Below, in pieces: positions 44,370-55,600 of a DNA stretch of 64,000 nucleotides (its first letter is position 1; each line of letters opens with the position of its first letter). This stretch comes from Epiperipatus broadwayi (taxonomy: Eukaryota; Onychophora; Udeonychophora; Euonychophora; Peripatidae). The notes below the pieces were generated by a model that searched no databases, was not told where the DNA came from, and saw only the letters and a list, made by a program, of their open reading frames with translations. A program made the position numbers and the translations under genes. The stretch spans positions 9,038,521 to 9,102,520 of the forward strand of contig JAQFVV010006200.1 of assembly GCA_028023455.1 (NCBI GenBank). Reading direction: 5' to 3'.

Positions 44370-44665
44370 ATTTTCTCTGAGTTTGTCGCTGTGAGATGAA
44401 TGTCATTTTTTTAAAAAAATTAGTACCCTCAGGAGTTTGTTTTAATTTAATATATTTGTATAAAAATATATATATAATTTTTCCGAGTTTTGTTTCCTAA
44501 TGTGAGCCAAATGTCATTTTTGTTGAATTAATTAACAAGTTAAATGTGTCATAAGGTAAAAAATTTTTACCGAGTTTTAAATTGCTAAAATGAATGTTTT
44601 ACATTTAGAAAAGTTAGCACTCCATTAGTTTTTTTTCCAGTGAATATATAATTAGAATAAATTTT
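44370..44665 (+). repeat. three degenerate ~100-bp tandem repeats in the E2 leader
   Basis: Units begin CTGAGTTTGTCGCTGTGAGA (44377), CCGAGTTTTGTTTCCTAATG (44483) and CCGAGTTTTAAATTGCTAAA (44569). Each contains an AATGTCATTTTT/AATGTTTTACATTT segment and an AATTAGTACCCTCAGGAG/GTTAGCACTCCATTAG-like end. Strongly diverged. Confidence 0.5.
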
Positions 44666-44799
44666 AGAGTTATAGCAAAAAAAAATTTCATTAGTAGAGT
44701 CTTGTCATGGCCAGTCACCATATTGTTTTTTTTGTCATATAAACTATATAGTGTCAATGCAGCAGAAGTGTCAAATTCATACCAACCCACCCACCCTTA

Positions 44800-47580
44800 G
44801 AATAGCTTTCATACTTTATGTTATTTTAGTATTGCTTAAATATGAGAAGTTTTGAAATAATAATGTTTTTTCGAATTATAGTGTATCTTCAGTGTGTTAA
44901 TATTTTAGTAAAAAGTACAAATAGATGTATTCGTATATTATATAGAGATAAAGAGAGGTTTTTAAAGAGGGTTAAAGATATATATGAAAAATTAAGAAGG
45001 TTAATTAATTTAAAGGAAGAAGAATTATTAAAGAATATTTTTATATATAAAATGGTTATTTTTAAGAATAGAGTGATTTTGAGACAAAATAAGAAAATAG
45101 AGAGATTAATAAGAAACAAAAATAAAAGGGATATATGTGAGAATAAAAACAAAGCTAGGAGTAAATTTGGGAAAGGATATGATAATAGAAATAAATATGA
45201 GAATAGAAAGGAATGTAATAGTGATATAATTTTATTATTAATTTAACAGATAGTTTTTAAAGAGGATGAAAAGAGAATATTAGAAAAAGGATTAAAATAT
45301 ATACCTGTGAGAAAAATTGAAATGCAAAAAGAGATTTTTGAAATAGATGCAAAATCTAAATTAATGATAGATTAAAGGATTTAGGTAGTGTGAATAATGG
45401 TAATGAGAGAAAAAGATATGGTTATGAAAGGATGATGAAGGAATTTCAATATAAGGTGGAAGAATTGGAGTATGATATAAGAAGGAATAAGAGTGATAAA
45501 TCTATTTATGATAATGAATGAGAAATGATTATGAATATGAAGAGTAAATCTAATGATGTGTTCTTAAAGGGAGATAAAACATCTAGTATGGTGGTAATGA
45601 AGATAGAAGAGTATAGGGAAAAGATGGAAATATTATTAAAAGAGGATTGTTTTGAAAGGATTAAGAAGAATGAGGGAGTGGAAAAAAATAAAGAAATAAA
45701 TAGATGTATAACAGAAATGTATTCAAAAGGAAGCATAGGTGTGAATGATTTAGTGAAATTGAAGAGGATGGATTTTAAAGATGCTGAGATACATGGGATA
45801 CCAAAAACACATAAGATTGGGATACCTTTGAGACCAATAATTAATAATATTGATGCATATTATGAAAAATTATCAAAATGGTTATTTACTAAGGTTTTTA
45901 AAAAATATGGAAAGAAAGAAACAGGAAATAATGTTAATAATTCATATGAATTTATAAAAGAATTAAAAGTTTTTTTTAGGAAAAAACAATAATGTAAAAA
46001 ATATATGGTTTGTAAAATTAGATGTGTGAAATATGTATACAAATATAGATCCAAATAAAGCTGTTGAAGTAATTATGGAAATGTATATCAAGGATGGTAA
46101 TAAGAATATTAAAATAGAAAGTCATTTATTGTATGACATGTTGAGTGTATGCTGTAAGGCTGTTATATTTGTATACAATGGCAAATATTATAAACAGTGT
46201 AAAGGTCTGAGTATGGGAAACTGGCATCATTATATATGGATTTTTTTTGAAAAAGATATTTTGGTGATACTAGATACAAACCTATATTTTATGTGAGATA
46301 TATTGATGATTATTTTTTGGTATTCAATGGGAATGAAAGGAAATCAGAATGTTTTTTAAAATATATTAATTCAATTGAGGAAAACATAAAATTTACAATG
46401 GAAAACGAAATAAATAATTTAATTAATTATATGGATGTTAAAATTAAAAAAGTTATAAAAAATTATAGAGTAGGGATTGAGACTAGAATTTTTAGAAAAG
46501 ATACTTTTTATGGATTATTGAGTAATTGGCAATCAGATATTGAATAAATAGTTAGAGGAATTAATCTATGTTCAGAGGAGGGGTTATTTAGGGAGAAAAT
46601 GGAGTGTATAAAAAATGAGGCAGTAAAAAATGATTATCCAATTAAGATTATTAATAAATTATGTGGAAAAAAGAATATAGACAAAATTGAGGAAAAAGAA
46701 AGTAAAAAATAAGGAATTTATGTATAGTGGGTATAAAGTGTCAAAAAGTACTTTTTTAAAGATTAAAAAGATAATGAGGGATATGAATAAGAAATATGGT
46801 AAGGAATGTGGTTTATTGTTGAAACCAGTATATAAAAGGAAATGCAATTTAGGTAATATGATAAAAAATAGGAATGTTGAAAACATGAATGGTATTTATA
46901 AAATAGAATGTTTGGATTGTAAAAAAGATAATAAAGATGTATCATATATTGGTACAACAAAGAACAAATTAGAGACAAGATTGAAACAGCATTTGAGAGA
47001 TAGGAATTCTAATGTAAATATACATAGTAAGGAAGTTGGACATACAGATTTTAAGATTAAAATGTTGGAGGGAGTTAGATTATATAAAGAAAGAATAGTA
47101 AACGAGAGTTTATATATAAAAAGATATAAACCTGTTTTAAATAGAATTGGATAAGTAATGGATAAAGAATTATTTTTGGAAATAAATTCATGTTTGAAGT
47201 ATATAAGAAAGAAAAAGGAACTAAGTTTTTTATTGTAACAATTGGTTTTTTGGATAAAAGAAAATGTAAAAAGGGAAAGTTTTTTGAGAAGGGAGTCAAG
47301 TAAGTGTGGTGTATGTTTTGTGTTTTAATTTAATTGATTTTAATGTATTTTATTTATTTTTAATTTTTATGGGGTTTATATATATATATATATTGTGTGT
47401 TTTTTATATTGTTTTTTTTTTTTGGTCTTTTTGGTTTTATTATGTGAAGTTTGTTATAATGTAATATGTTTTTTCTAGATCCTTGAAAATGACTATAGAG
47501 TAAAAATAGTCGAAACGTTGGAACAAGTGGATATATATATACATCAAATAAAGTTTTTGAAAAGAAAAGAAGTGTTTTAA
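44800..47580 (+). pseudogene. Penelope-like element 2 (RT plus GIY-YIG endonuclease), nested in E2
   Basis: Almost the whole PLE protein is readable in five frame segments. 44842-45246 is a basic N-terminal region. About 45260-45330 has LEKGLKYIPVRKIEMQKE. 45525-45992 contains VFLKGDKTSSMVVM and AEIHGIPKTHKIGIPLRPII. 46033-46296 contains MYTNIDPNKAVEVI and FVYNGKYYKQCKGLSMG. 46293-46547 contains the catalytic RYIDDYFLVF. 46687-47154 is the endonuclease with NGIYKIECLDCKK, DVSYIGTTKNKLETRLKQHL and YIKRYKPVLNRIG, i.e. GIY and YIG both intact, ending TAA at 47152-47154. Only a few frameshifts and stops separate the blocks, so it is better preserved than PLE1 and from a different lineage. 5' and 3' limits are approximate. 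Confidence 0.9.
47481..47520 (+). other. PLE 3' stem-loop, hammerhead-ribozyme-like core (PLE2)
   Basis: CCTTGAAAATGACTATAGAG followed by TAAAAATAGTCGAAACGTTG: GACTAT (47491-47496) pairs with ATAGTC (47506-47511) and is followed directly by GAAAC. A TGAAAAT stretch stands where hammerhead cores have CUGANGA. The layout is shared with PLE1. It lies 330 bases after the ORF stop, in the 3' UTR. Confidence 0.55.
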
Positions 47581-47675
47581 TTATAGAATTATATGAAGAT
47601 ATATTTTGTATAACATATATGTCAGCCATCTTTAGTTAAGATTTTTTTTTCTCAGTTTGGATTATGCTACATTTA

Positions 47676-47813
47676 TTGAGTAACCATTAGGTGAAGACCC
47701 TTTGAGTAACCGTTAGGCGAAGCCCTTGTTTTTTAGTAACCGTTTTTGGTGAAGACCCCCTTAGTAACCATTAGATGAAGACCCCCTTAGTAATTGTTAG
47801 ATGAAGACCCCTT
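47676..47813 (+). repeat. ~26-bp minisatellite, five copies
   Basis: TGAGTAACCATTAGGTGAAG-ACCC, then four variants with AGTAACCGTTAGGCGAAG, AGTAACCGTTTTTGGTGAAG, AGTAACCATTAGATGAAG and AGTAATTGTTAGATGAAG, each ending in a C run. Located right after PLE2 in the E2 internal region. Confidence 0.85.
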
Positions 47814-47849
47814 ACATTTCAGAGTTTAGAATTGCTGAGTAGCCTGAAA

Positions 47850-47945
47850 GAATAGGTCTACATCTGCAATCATTGCTTCCTTGTTATATTTGCGACCAGC
47901 GTTTACTAGCCTGAAATAATAGGAGTATGCAGTCTGCAATATGAC
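47850..47945 (+). repeat. short direct repeat pair (TAGCCTGAAA...)
   Basis: AGTAGCCTGAAAGAATAGGT followed by CTACATCTGCAATCA (47848) and CTAGCCTGAAATAATAGGAG followed by TATGCAGTCTGCAAT (47907) form two related ~33-bp copies about 60 bases apart. Confidence 0.6.
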
Positions 47946-48189
47946 AAATCTTTCTAATAAAATCATGTACATGATAAGAAAAAAATATTTGTATAGGTAT
48001 ATCTGTTTGTATATTTATATGTAGTCATATATATGCTTATTTAGTGAAGTATATATTCATATATATGGGTGTATATGGTATACAATTCTTTATAGTTCAG
48101 TAAAACCCATTTTTTATATAAATGTTTTTAACAGTTTTTGATCTCAATGCATGATTCTGTAAAATTGCTTGATAATTGTTAATCTATTT

Positions 48190-48400
48190 TGGGTTGTGAC
48201 CAAAATGATAGTTGGTTTCGATTCCAGGTTCATAATTCGGGGTGGTGGTCATCATGGGATTTTACTTTTATTCTTAATTTTTTTTGTGTGTGTTTTTTTG
48301 TTTTGTTAATCGTACTTTAGGCTGTTTAAATTGATTTTTTGTGTGTCTTGACCAAAATGGTAACTGGTTTCGAACCCAGGTCAGACAAATTTCCTTACTT
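48190..48400 (+). repeat. two tRNA-like B-box-bearing segments
   Basis: GACCAAAATGATAGTTGGTTTCGATTCCAGGTT (two pieces, from 48199) and GACCAAAATGGTAACTGG plus TTTCGAACCCAGGTCAG (from 48350) are about 150 bases apart and nearly the same. GGTTTCGAACCC is a good pol III B box or tRNA T-arm. No A box or acceptor stem was seen at the right distance, so these look like SINE-derived pieces, not tRNA genes. Confidence 0.45.
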
Positions 48401-49307
48401 AAAGTTATACATCTTAGACTTAATAAATATTGTCATTTAAAATAACATTTACTTATTCATGCAGAGATTTTTTTTCTTTCGTTTAGCAGAATCATAGTAA
48501 GAAATTTTTTTGAAAGTGAAGTGAAACTCAAAATAAATTTTAATTGCATTTAAACTTTATAAATCTTTATCAATGGGTGCTTGGATCATTATCCATTAAA
48601 ATGTACATTTGATATGGCCATTGCCTTGTCGACTGGCACCCCAATCAAATAAATTTGTCGGCAAGTGCAATCTCTCATATCGGATTACAAATGAACAAAC
48701 CATAAGAGGTAGATGATCAAAATAACAATGTATGCATAGTGAGCCAAAATAATTTTTAAACATGATGTATGTATATTTTTGCTCACATATTCCTTTTGAT
48801 ATATATATATACACTTGTGTATTAATGTAAATGCATTTTTTAGTTGTTTCAGGTGTCAGAGAAAGCCAGGTCAAGCTGTAAGTGTATTATTTTAATTATA
48901 TTGTGACAACATAGCAGTGACATTTAAATGAAATATAAAAAAATAAATAAAGTAAAGTGAGGAGAATAATATGTAGTATAAATATTAAAAACAGACACGG
49001 CAGGATTTTATATTTTTTTCATGTACAAACTGATACATATAGGCATAGGTTTAAGATGGGACCTTGTGAGGTAGGCAAAGTTGATTTCTAAAGACATACA
49101 AATAAAACAGATAGTTGTATAAAATAAAGAACTTAGAATACTGATTTATTTTAGAAAGAACTAAATTTTTTTTGATATACAGAAGGATATAGCTCCTAGA
49201 CACATGTGATAAAATATACTTATCTAGATTGTTTATAAAAAGACTAAAAGACATTTTAGAAATAAAGGGTGATTGTTGTATAACAAAACAGCCAATATTA
49301 GGCAAAA

Positions 49308-49721
49308 ATGGAACAACAGAAGAAAGATGAAGATTATGACAGCAATGAGGAGGTAGTGCTCAACCTTCCAAATACGGCAACATGTACACATTGTGACCAA
49401 AAATACAAACTGGAAGATCTCATCAAAGAAATGAGACGAAAGAAAAATTATGACCATGTTTCAAGAAGGTATGAAAATTACATCACAAAGATTGAACTGT
49501 TTGGAGAAAAACATGGGTCTCCATCAAAAACAGATCAGTATTGTAACAAAAGTATTACCAGATATGATACTCAGGAAAAGGGGCAAGACCAACAAGAGCA
49601 AGGTGATATTCAGGTTAAATCATTGACTGATGAAGAAGCATGTAAAGATATTCACCACTTGGACTTGTCAGTCGAACACGAAAGGCAGTGGAAAAGGAAA
49701 TTGTCAGATCATAGAGGATAG
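49308..49721 (+). CDS. unrecognised ORF of E2 (possible gag-like fragment)
   Basis: One uninterrupted frame of 137 codons starting ATG at 49308. Composition is very hydrophilic, with many Lys, Glu, Asp and Gln. It contains one CTHC pair near residues 26-29 followed by a KLEDLIKEMRRKK helix, and later RQWKRKL. After the stop, text in changing frames continues with similar composition to about 50215 (for example EMGQHINNRM-like and KKEYTMPEILNLA segments), so the ancestral protein was longer. It lies in the internal region of E2 a few hundred bases before the 3' LTR. I do not recognise a domain; a gag-related or accessory protein is possible. No signal peptide or membrane segment. Confidence 0.45.
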   Translation: MEQQKKDEDYDSNEEVVLNLPNTATCTHCDQKYKLEDLIKEMRRKKNYDHVSRRYENYITKIELFGEKHGSPSKTDQYCNKSITRYDTQEKGQDQQEQGDIQVKSLTDEEACKDIHHLDLSVEHERQWKRKLSDHRG

Positions 49722-50403
49722 CAAGAGCACAATGACTCTTTAGACTTTGGATTTGGTAAACAAAACTGAAAAGATGGGACAACACATTAATAATAGAATG
49801 AGTAACTTGATTGAAGCTATTCCAATCCGTTTGTAGTATGGTACAGCATGTCTTCAGGTATTCAAAACCAAAATCTTAGTAGAAGAGAAAAAAATAGACG
49901 AACTAGGAAACCAAAAGATAGCAAGTGAATGATTAAGACGGGCAGTGCTGCATCGGAAGACAAAACGAAACTGCCAATATCAATTCAGGCAAAGGAAGCA
50001 AGTGTGACTGAGAGATCTGAGGCCAAGCAGTATAATGCGGAGAGAAGAAAAAATGCTTTTTACGATATATAAAGGTCCTCACCTATTAAAAAAGAAGTGT
50101 GGAGTGTTTTGGAAAAATAATCTCAGCCTAAAAAGGAGTATACAATGCCAGAAATTTTAAACCTTGCATACCACTGGACCCTGGAAAATATGGAATAAAT
50201 AGATATATACCTTGTTAGACTAGAACCAGCACTGACCTGACCCTAGTTATATGATTAAGAAAAGAAAGATCGTAATTAGTAACAAATTAAATATTACAGC
50301 AAATAAAGAGTAGGCTTGAACTCACCTGGCACAAAATTTTTATCTCTGACCTGAAGCAACAACATTTTTTTAACATTTTTTTTTCTCACTAACTATTGGG
50401 AAA

Positions 50404-52623
50404 TGAAGCAATGGATCCGGAAGTCCGATCCATGCTTCACGGCCTCCTATAAACTTAATAAGTATTGTAGACCTGAATTAAGTTTATAGCTCAATATCAG
50501 CAGGGTTTTGCATTAAAGGTAAAATTAATTACGTTTATTAAATTTGTATTTGCATTTAAATATTTCGTTTTAAATAAATTCCATTCCAAGATTAAATTGC
50601 TGTTAATAAAATTACTTGTAAAACCTTTTAATCAAACATATATATACGTCAAGCATATATATATATGAGTTAATGCAAAATTCTGCTGAAATAAAATGCT
50701 TATTTTATTAAAAGAAATAATATATATATATTTTTTTTAATCTTGTTAAAATATGGCGTATGATTTTACTTTGAGATAAGCCCACCAACATTTTCTAAAG
50801 GAATGTATGTTTTTAATTAGTTAGCCCATTCAAGGCAAATTAAAGATGGCCTTCTTCTTTTTTTTTAATTAATAAAAATTCAAAGTTTAAAGAAAGAAAT
50901 TTAGAATAAAAAAGTAAAAGTTATTTTTAGAAAATGTTATATTGGAACAAAGGAGTGGGGGGGGGCTTATCAAGATCTAAAATCATATGCAAAACAATAG
51001 AAGGTAGCTTACAAAAAAGGTATAAATAGGAGAGAGAACAAAAGACTTGGTTTTTATTCAGATTTCTCTTTTGAGAATGCTTTTTTGAGATTTTTCTTTA
51101 GAGAATTCATTCGGATTTTTCTTGCTTGCTTTCAGTCAAATTTCTCTTGGGAGAATTCATTCCGTTTTCTCTGATTTTCCATTCATTCATTATGATTCAT
51201 ATGATTATGATTTAAAGGATTGGTTATTGATTAGCTCGGTGAATCCTGTGCTGTGAACATCTCAGATTTTGCTTCTTGTTTAGATTTTGTTCCAAAAAGT
51301 TATTCAACTGTCATCCTTGAAATCACGTAGAAGTTTTTAACATGCAATGAGTTAAAAGTCATAGTATTTTGATGGAAACAAATATGATTGGCGGTTAGGC
51401 AAATACCTTTGCCTGCCGCCGAGGTCCTAAAAACCATTGAAATGCTGTAGTATCCAACCAATATTAATCTGAACTCTGTGCTGTGTCTGTGGGACTTTTC
51501 TTGAAAGAATGCTACGTATTTCCATTTTCCTTGTCCGGACAAATACCGATCGACGGATGGATCAAGCCACGAATGTCACGGGAACAGGACCAAGGAACCA
51601 TGATGGTAATCGTATCTCTCCTCATGAACTATTTACTATTCTACCCTTTTTGATCATATCTTTCTAAATTGCATTATTGTAGTATATTTCTGAATTGTTT
51701 TATTTAATTATATTTGTAACGTAATTATTTCTATTAGCCTAATCTTAGATGTATATATATATATTGTGTGATCATCTATCTATTTATATTTAACCCTTTT
51801 CCTGTGCTATTCCTCTTTGCTAACATATTATCAATATTTCGTATTCCATTGCGGTGTAAGTAAAGGTTAATTTTTCATTTAAAATATCTTTCCAATTTCA
51901 TTTATGTTTGTAAATTAAATAAGAGTCAGTTTCCTTTGTTTGCCAACTGGATCTCCTCAATAACGCCTCTTTTGTCCACCATTAGCTCATTACGTATATC
52001 TTATTTAGCTATATACGTCTTAAATAATTTTAAACTGTTTTTAGCTCAAAGCAATTAGAAAATGCTTTGCAAAAGATTTTTTTTATTGTGCTTTATCGAG
52101 GAGAGTCGAGTTGACAATTTTATTAAAATTGGGAAGAAAAGACTTAGACCGCCAAAATATTATATCGTTACTATCTGTTTTTATTGTCTAATTAGTTTTT
52201 CATTAATTCAGGGGAATAGCGGAGGCCATTAAAACATTACTAACATTTTAAAAGTCATTAATTAAATATATTATTTAACTAAAAAGCTTGTGTTTTCAAA
52301 TTTTATTTTAATGCTTTATTTTACTTTTCCAATGATCCAGGCATGCAAAACACATTTTTCATAGTACTTTTATGCACATTTAACTGTTTAGTTCTATAAG
52401 TATTCTTGTCCATGTCTCTTCCCTGATGCTAAGCTTGGGCTGGGTGAGCAAATAATTTACGTATGTTTCAGATAATGTTGTTGGTTCGTAATTAGACTCG
52501 GAAATAAGTGAAGAGGGCAGAGGTCATAGTATTCTTGATTTAATATCTCACGTATGAGTGGCCTCGAGGTACTTTCGCCTAATATTCGAATTGAGTTAAA
52601 CCATACATCATCTGACCGGCACA
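50404..52623 (+). repeat. 3' LTR of E2
   Basis: Second copy of 42054-44267. It is preceded by CTATTGGGAAA, a weak polypurine tract, and followed by a TA microsatellite (52624-52640). Internal differences from the left LTR are mostly C/T or G/A at former CpG sites. Confidence 0.85.
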
Positions 52624-55600
52624 ATATATATATATATATAGTTTTCTATTTGTTTATATATTGGTATATGATTTCCCACTAAAGGAAAAGAGAATGAGTG
52701 TAACAAAAAAGAAAGACCACATTTTTATTCTATTGGGAATTTGAACTATCACCATTGAAGATTTAATATGAATAGAAGAGTACTGTTTTGACAGGATTTT
52801 CTCAGTGAATTTCACACATGGACCTAGGAACAATTATAGACAGCACAGGTCTTATTATTAATTTAAATAAGGCATACATGATAACTTGTAATAGATGAAT
52901 GTACATAAAAAATTAATTTATTTAAATAAATTACATTATACAAACTTTGTTAAAATAATATTTGTTGTTAATTAGTATCAATACACATAACTTTCAAAAA
53001 GTCTATAAAACCTTTCAATGCAGAAAAATTATATATTTATTTGAAAAAAGCTTTCTAATAAAAAAATTCAAATAAATCTTAATGATAACTATGGCAAATA
53101 TAATATTTTATAAAATAGTCTTCCACAAGTTCAATTCTTTCACCTTCATTTAATATATTCATTCATCATTTCCGAGAATCAGAATGCAGGAATTTTTTTT
53201 TTTTTTTTTAAATATTATTTTGATTTTGCATAAAATATCCTTTCCAAAAATAGAAAAATCTCTTAATATGGATATGAAAAGTATGGAAATCTTTTTCAAA
53301 AATTGGAGTCTTATTCCTAATTCCACAAAGACAGTAGGCTCAACTTTTTAACTAAACAGAGACATAACTCATAATCTGAATATAATTATTGAAACAACAG
53401 AATGAAAGATAATTCTACATTATCATACTCAGAAGGAATCTTGACCGTAGTCTTATTTTTCTCATCTATCAAAAATTATATTTAAAATAACATCTAGAAA
53501 TAATTATATCAAAACTGGCTGGCATTTCTTGAGGTTATGATTAAGATATTTTATGAATAGTTTCATTAGCACTAAAATATTATATTATTACATGTTTGCA
53601 GAAAAAGTGCCCATACTAAAATTTTGAATACTTTATCAAATATCACTATAAGAAATATTTCTGAAACAATAAAGTCTACTCCCTTGCAATAATATCCTAT
53701 TGTTTTACATATTCCTCACAAAATATCATGAGTTCTCTTACAAAAAATATATATAAGGCTACTGGGTAAATTAGATTTACTACTAACTCAATCATACATT
53801 TTCACCATCTAATATTTGTCAGAAGTCAAAATCTCTTTCTAAATATTCAGCCAAGAATTTCTTCAAATAATAGCAAAAAAAAAATTATGTAAAAAAATGG
53901 ATTACTTGTGAGATTTTAAATAAATTTCCTTTTTCAGAACCAATAGTACTATCAGTAGAATTTGATTTTCCTGACATTTTGGAATCTCATCAACAGATCC
54001 AAGATGCCTTATGTTTGTTGCTTTTATCTTGATCATAAATGGAATTTAGTAGTCTCTAACCTATATAGAGATAATCAAGCACAAACCATGAACCACAGTT
54101 AGCAACGGTTAATTCAATGGATTCATAGGAAGAATTTAACTGAACAAAGCCACTAGTGGTTCTATCTTATGCTTGGAATCTAGAAATTTTTCTATTGTTT
54201 GTTGATAGTTAATTTGTCTTTTTAAAAAATCTATATACTAAATAAAATCATTTCTGTATATTTGTGCTTCCAAATTAAAATTCGGTTTTTATCTGATAAT
54301 GGGCGCAATTTAAAGGCATAACAAGAAATATTATTGCTGAACAATTATGATGCAGTTAAAAATGTATTTAAAAGGTGTTCTTATATCTATACATTTTTTT
54401 TCCAAAGCTTTTTATTGCAATTCTGAATGTTGCTAATGATAAAAGATCAAGAAAAGCAAATAATGACAACGACTTTTACCCACCAATTCGTCGGATATTT
54501 ATTCAATTAAAACTTCTATGACATTATACATGTAGTTCGGTCCTAATTAATGTTATTACTAGTTTCATAACGCATTGGTTTTAATCTAGATAAAAAAGTT
54601 TGGATTTTGTTTGATTCCTAATGTTCACTACTTTTAATTATCTAAAATATGAATTGGACGGAAATCCTAAGCAAACATTGCTCTCCGGCGCATACAAATG
54701 TAAATGTAGCATTTTTTAAAAATAAATGTAATTTTTTTCTAATATTCTTGAATAATTAAAATATTATTACGTAGTTATTTTAAAGGATGTTTTTATTTCT
54801 ATATTATACATTAATTTTTCTAAAGATTAATGTTTATAACTACTGGAGAAAATTTTGAAGGATGTTGTATTACTTTTTTTATACTATTTATTGGAACGAG
54901 ATTATAAATTATTCTCCAATCAGAAATCATTTTTAGTGGTTACCGAGGTCAAATACTAATCGTGATGTGCAACTATAGAAAGACTTTTTTTTAAATGTCA
55001 TTTTTCTTCCACGATTCATTCATAAATCATTTGCTATAAACAAAATAATTATTTAACAAACTTACTCAGTGTAATGTTCTTATACCTGCTTGTTTTATTT
55101 TTTTTTTATAAAAAATAGTAAATAACTTTACCAAATTTACATTCCCTAATAATCGGACAAAATCTGCGGTGATTAATTGATTGTGAAGTCTTATCGAAAA
55201 ATAAAGTAAGTTTATAAATCAAGGATATATTAAATCGAAAGTAGATTTTAAAAAAAGAAATTTTTCTTTGATAAAAATGCATATGTAATTTGATCTACAT
55301 TATCATAATTGCAAATCAGATTATATAATGTAATTTAATATGATTTGGTATAAATGATTAAATAAACTAAAATGCAAAGTAACACAAAATTGTATTAAAC
55401 AATATTACTGTATTAAAAACAAAAATGGAGGACTATATGCAAATTAGATTGAGGATATTTTGCAAAATTCGTTTTTATTTTCACGCTATAATGCGTTCCA
55501 TTTAAAATAAATTCATTTTATTCTATATGCATTCTTTTAATTGAAATAAATAAATATATATTTAAACAAATTATAAGAATGTATATAAATGAATCACATG

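Larger units (their letters stand above)
42054..52623 (+). mobile_element. LTR retrotransposon E2, ~10.6 kb with nested PLE2
   Basis: Two direct repeats of about 2.2 kb (42054-44267 and 50404-52623) start TGAAGCAATGGATC and end CCGGCACA. A tRNA-Lys-type PBS follows the left copy, which therefore acts as a 5' LTR on the plus strand. ATAT stands before the left LTR (42050-42053) and after the right one (52624-52627), a plausible target duplication. The internal region (44268-50403) has no gag-pol of its own that I can recognise. It contains a nested Penelope-like element, degenerate tandem repeats, a minisatellite and an unassigned ORF. E2 is thus non-autonomous. The Gypsy pol just upstream could be a separate, older element whose 3' end was hit by E2. 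Confidence 0.78.

Noticed and set aside
46659-47299. several minus-strand frames of 71-75 codons
   Set aside because: Antisense to the PLE2 GIY-YIG ORF and its 3' UTR; Phe/Leu-rich because the sense strand is A-rich.
47676-47813. CRISPR-like short repeat array
   Set aside because: Repeats follow head to tail with almost no spacer; it is a minisatellite inside a retroelement.
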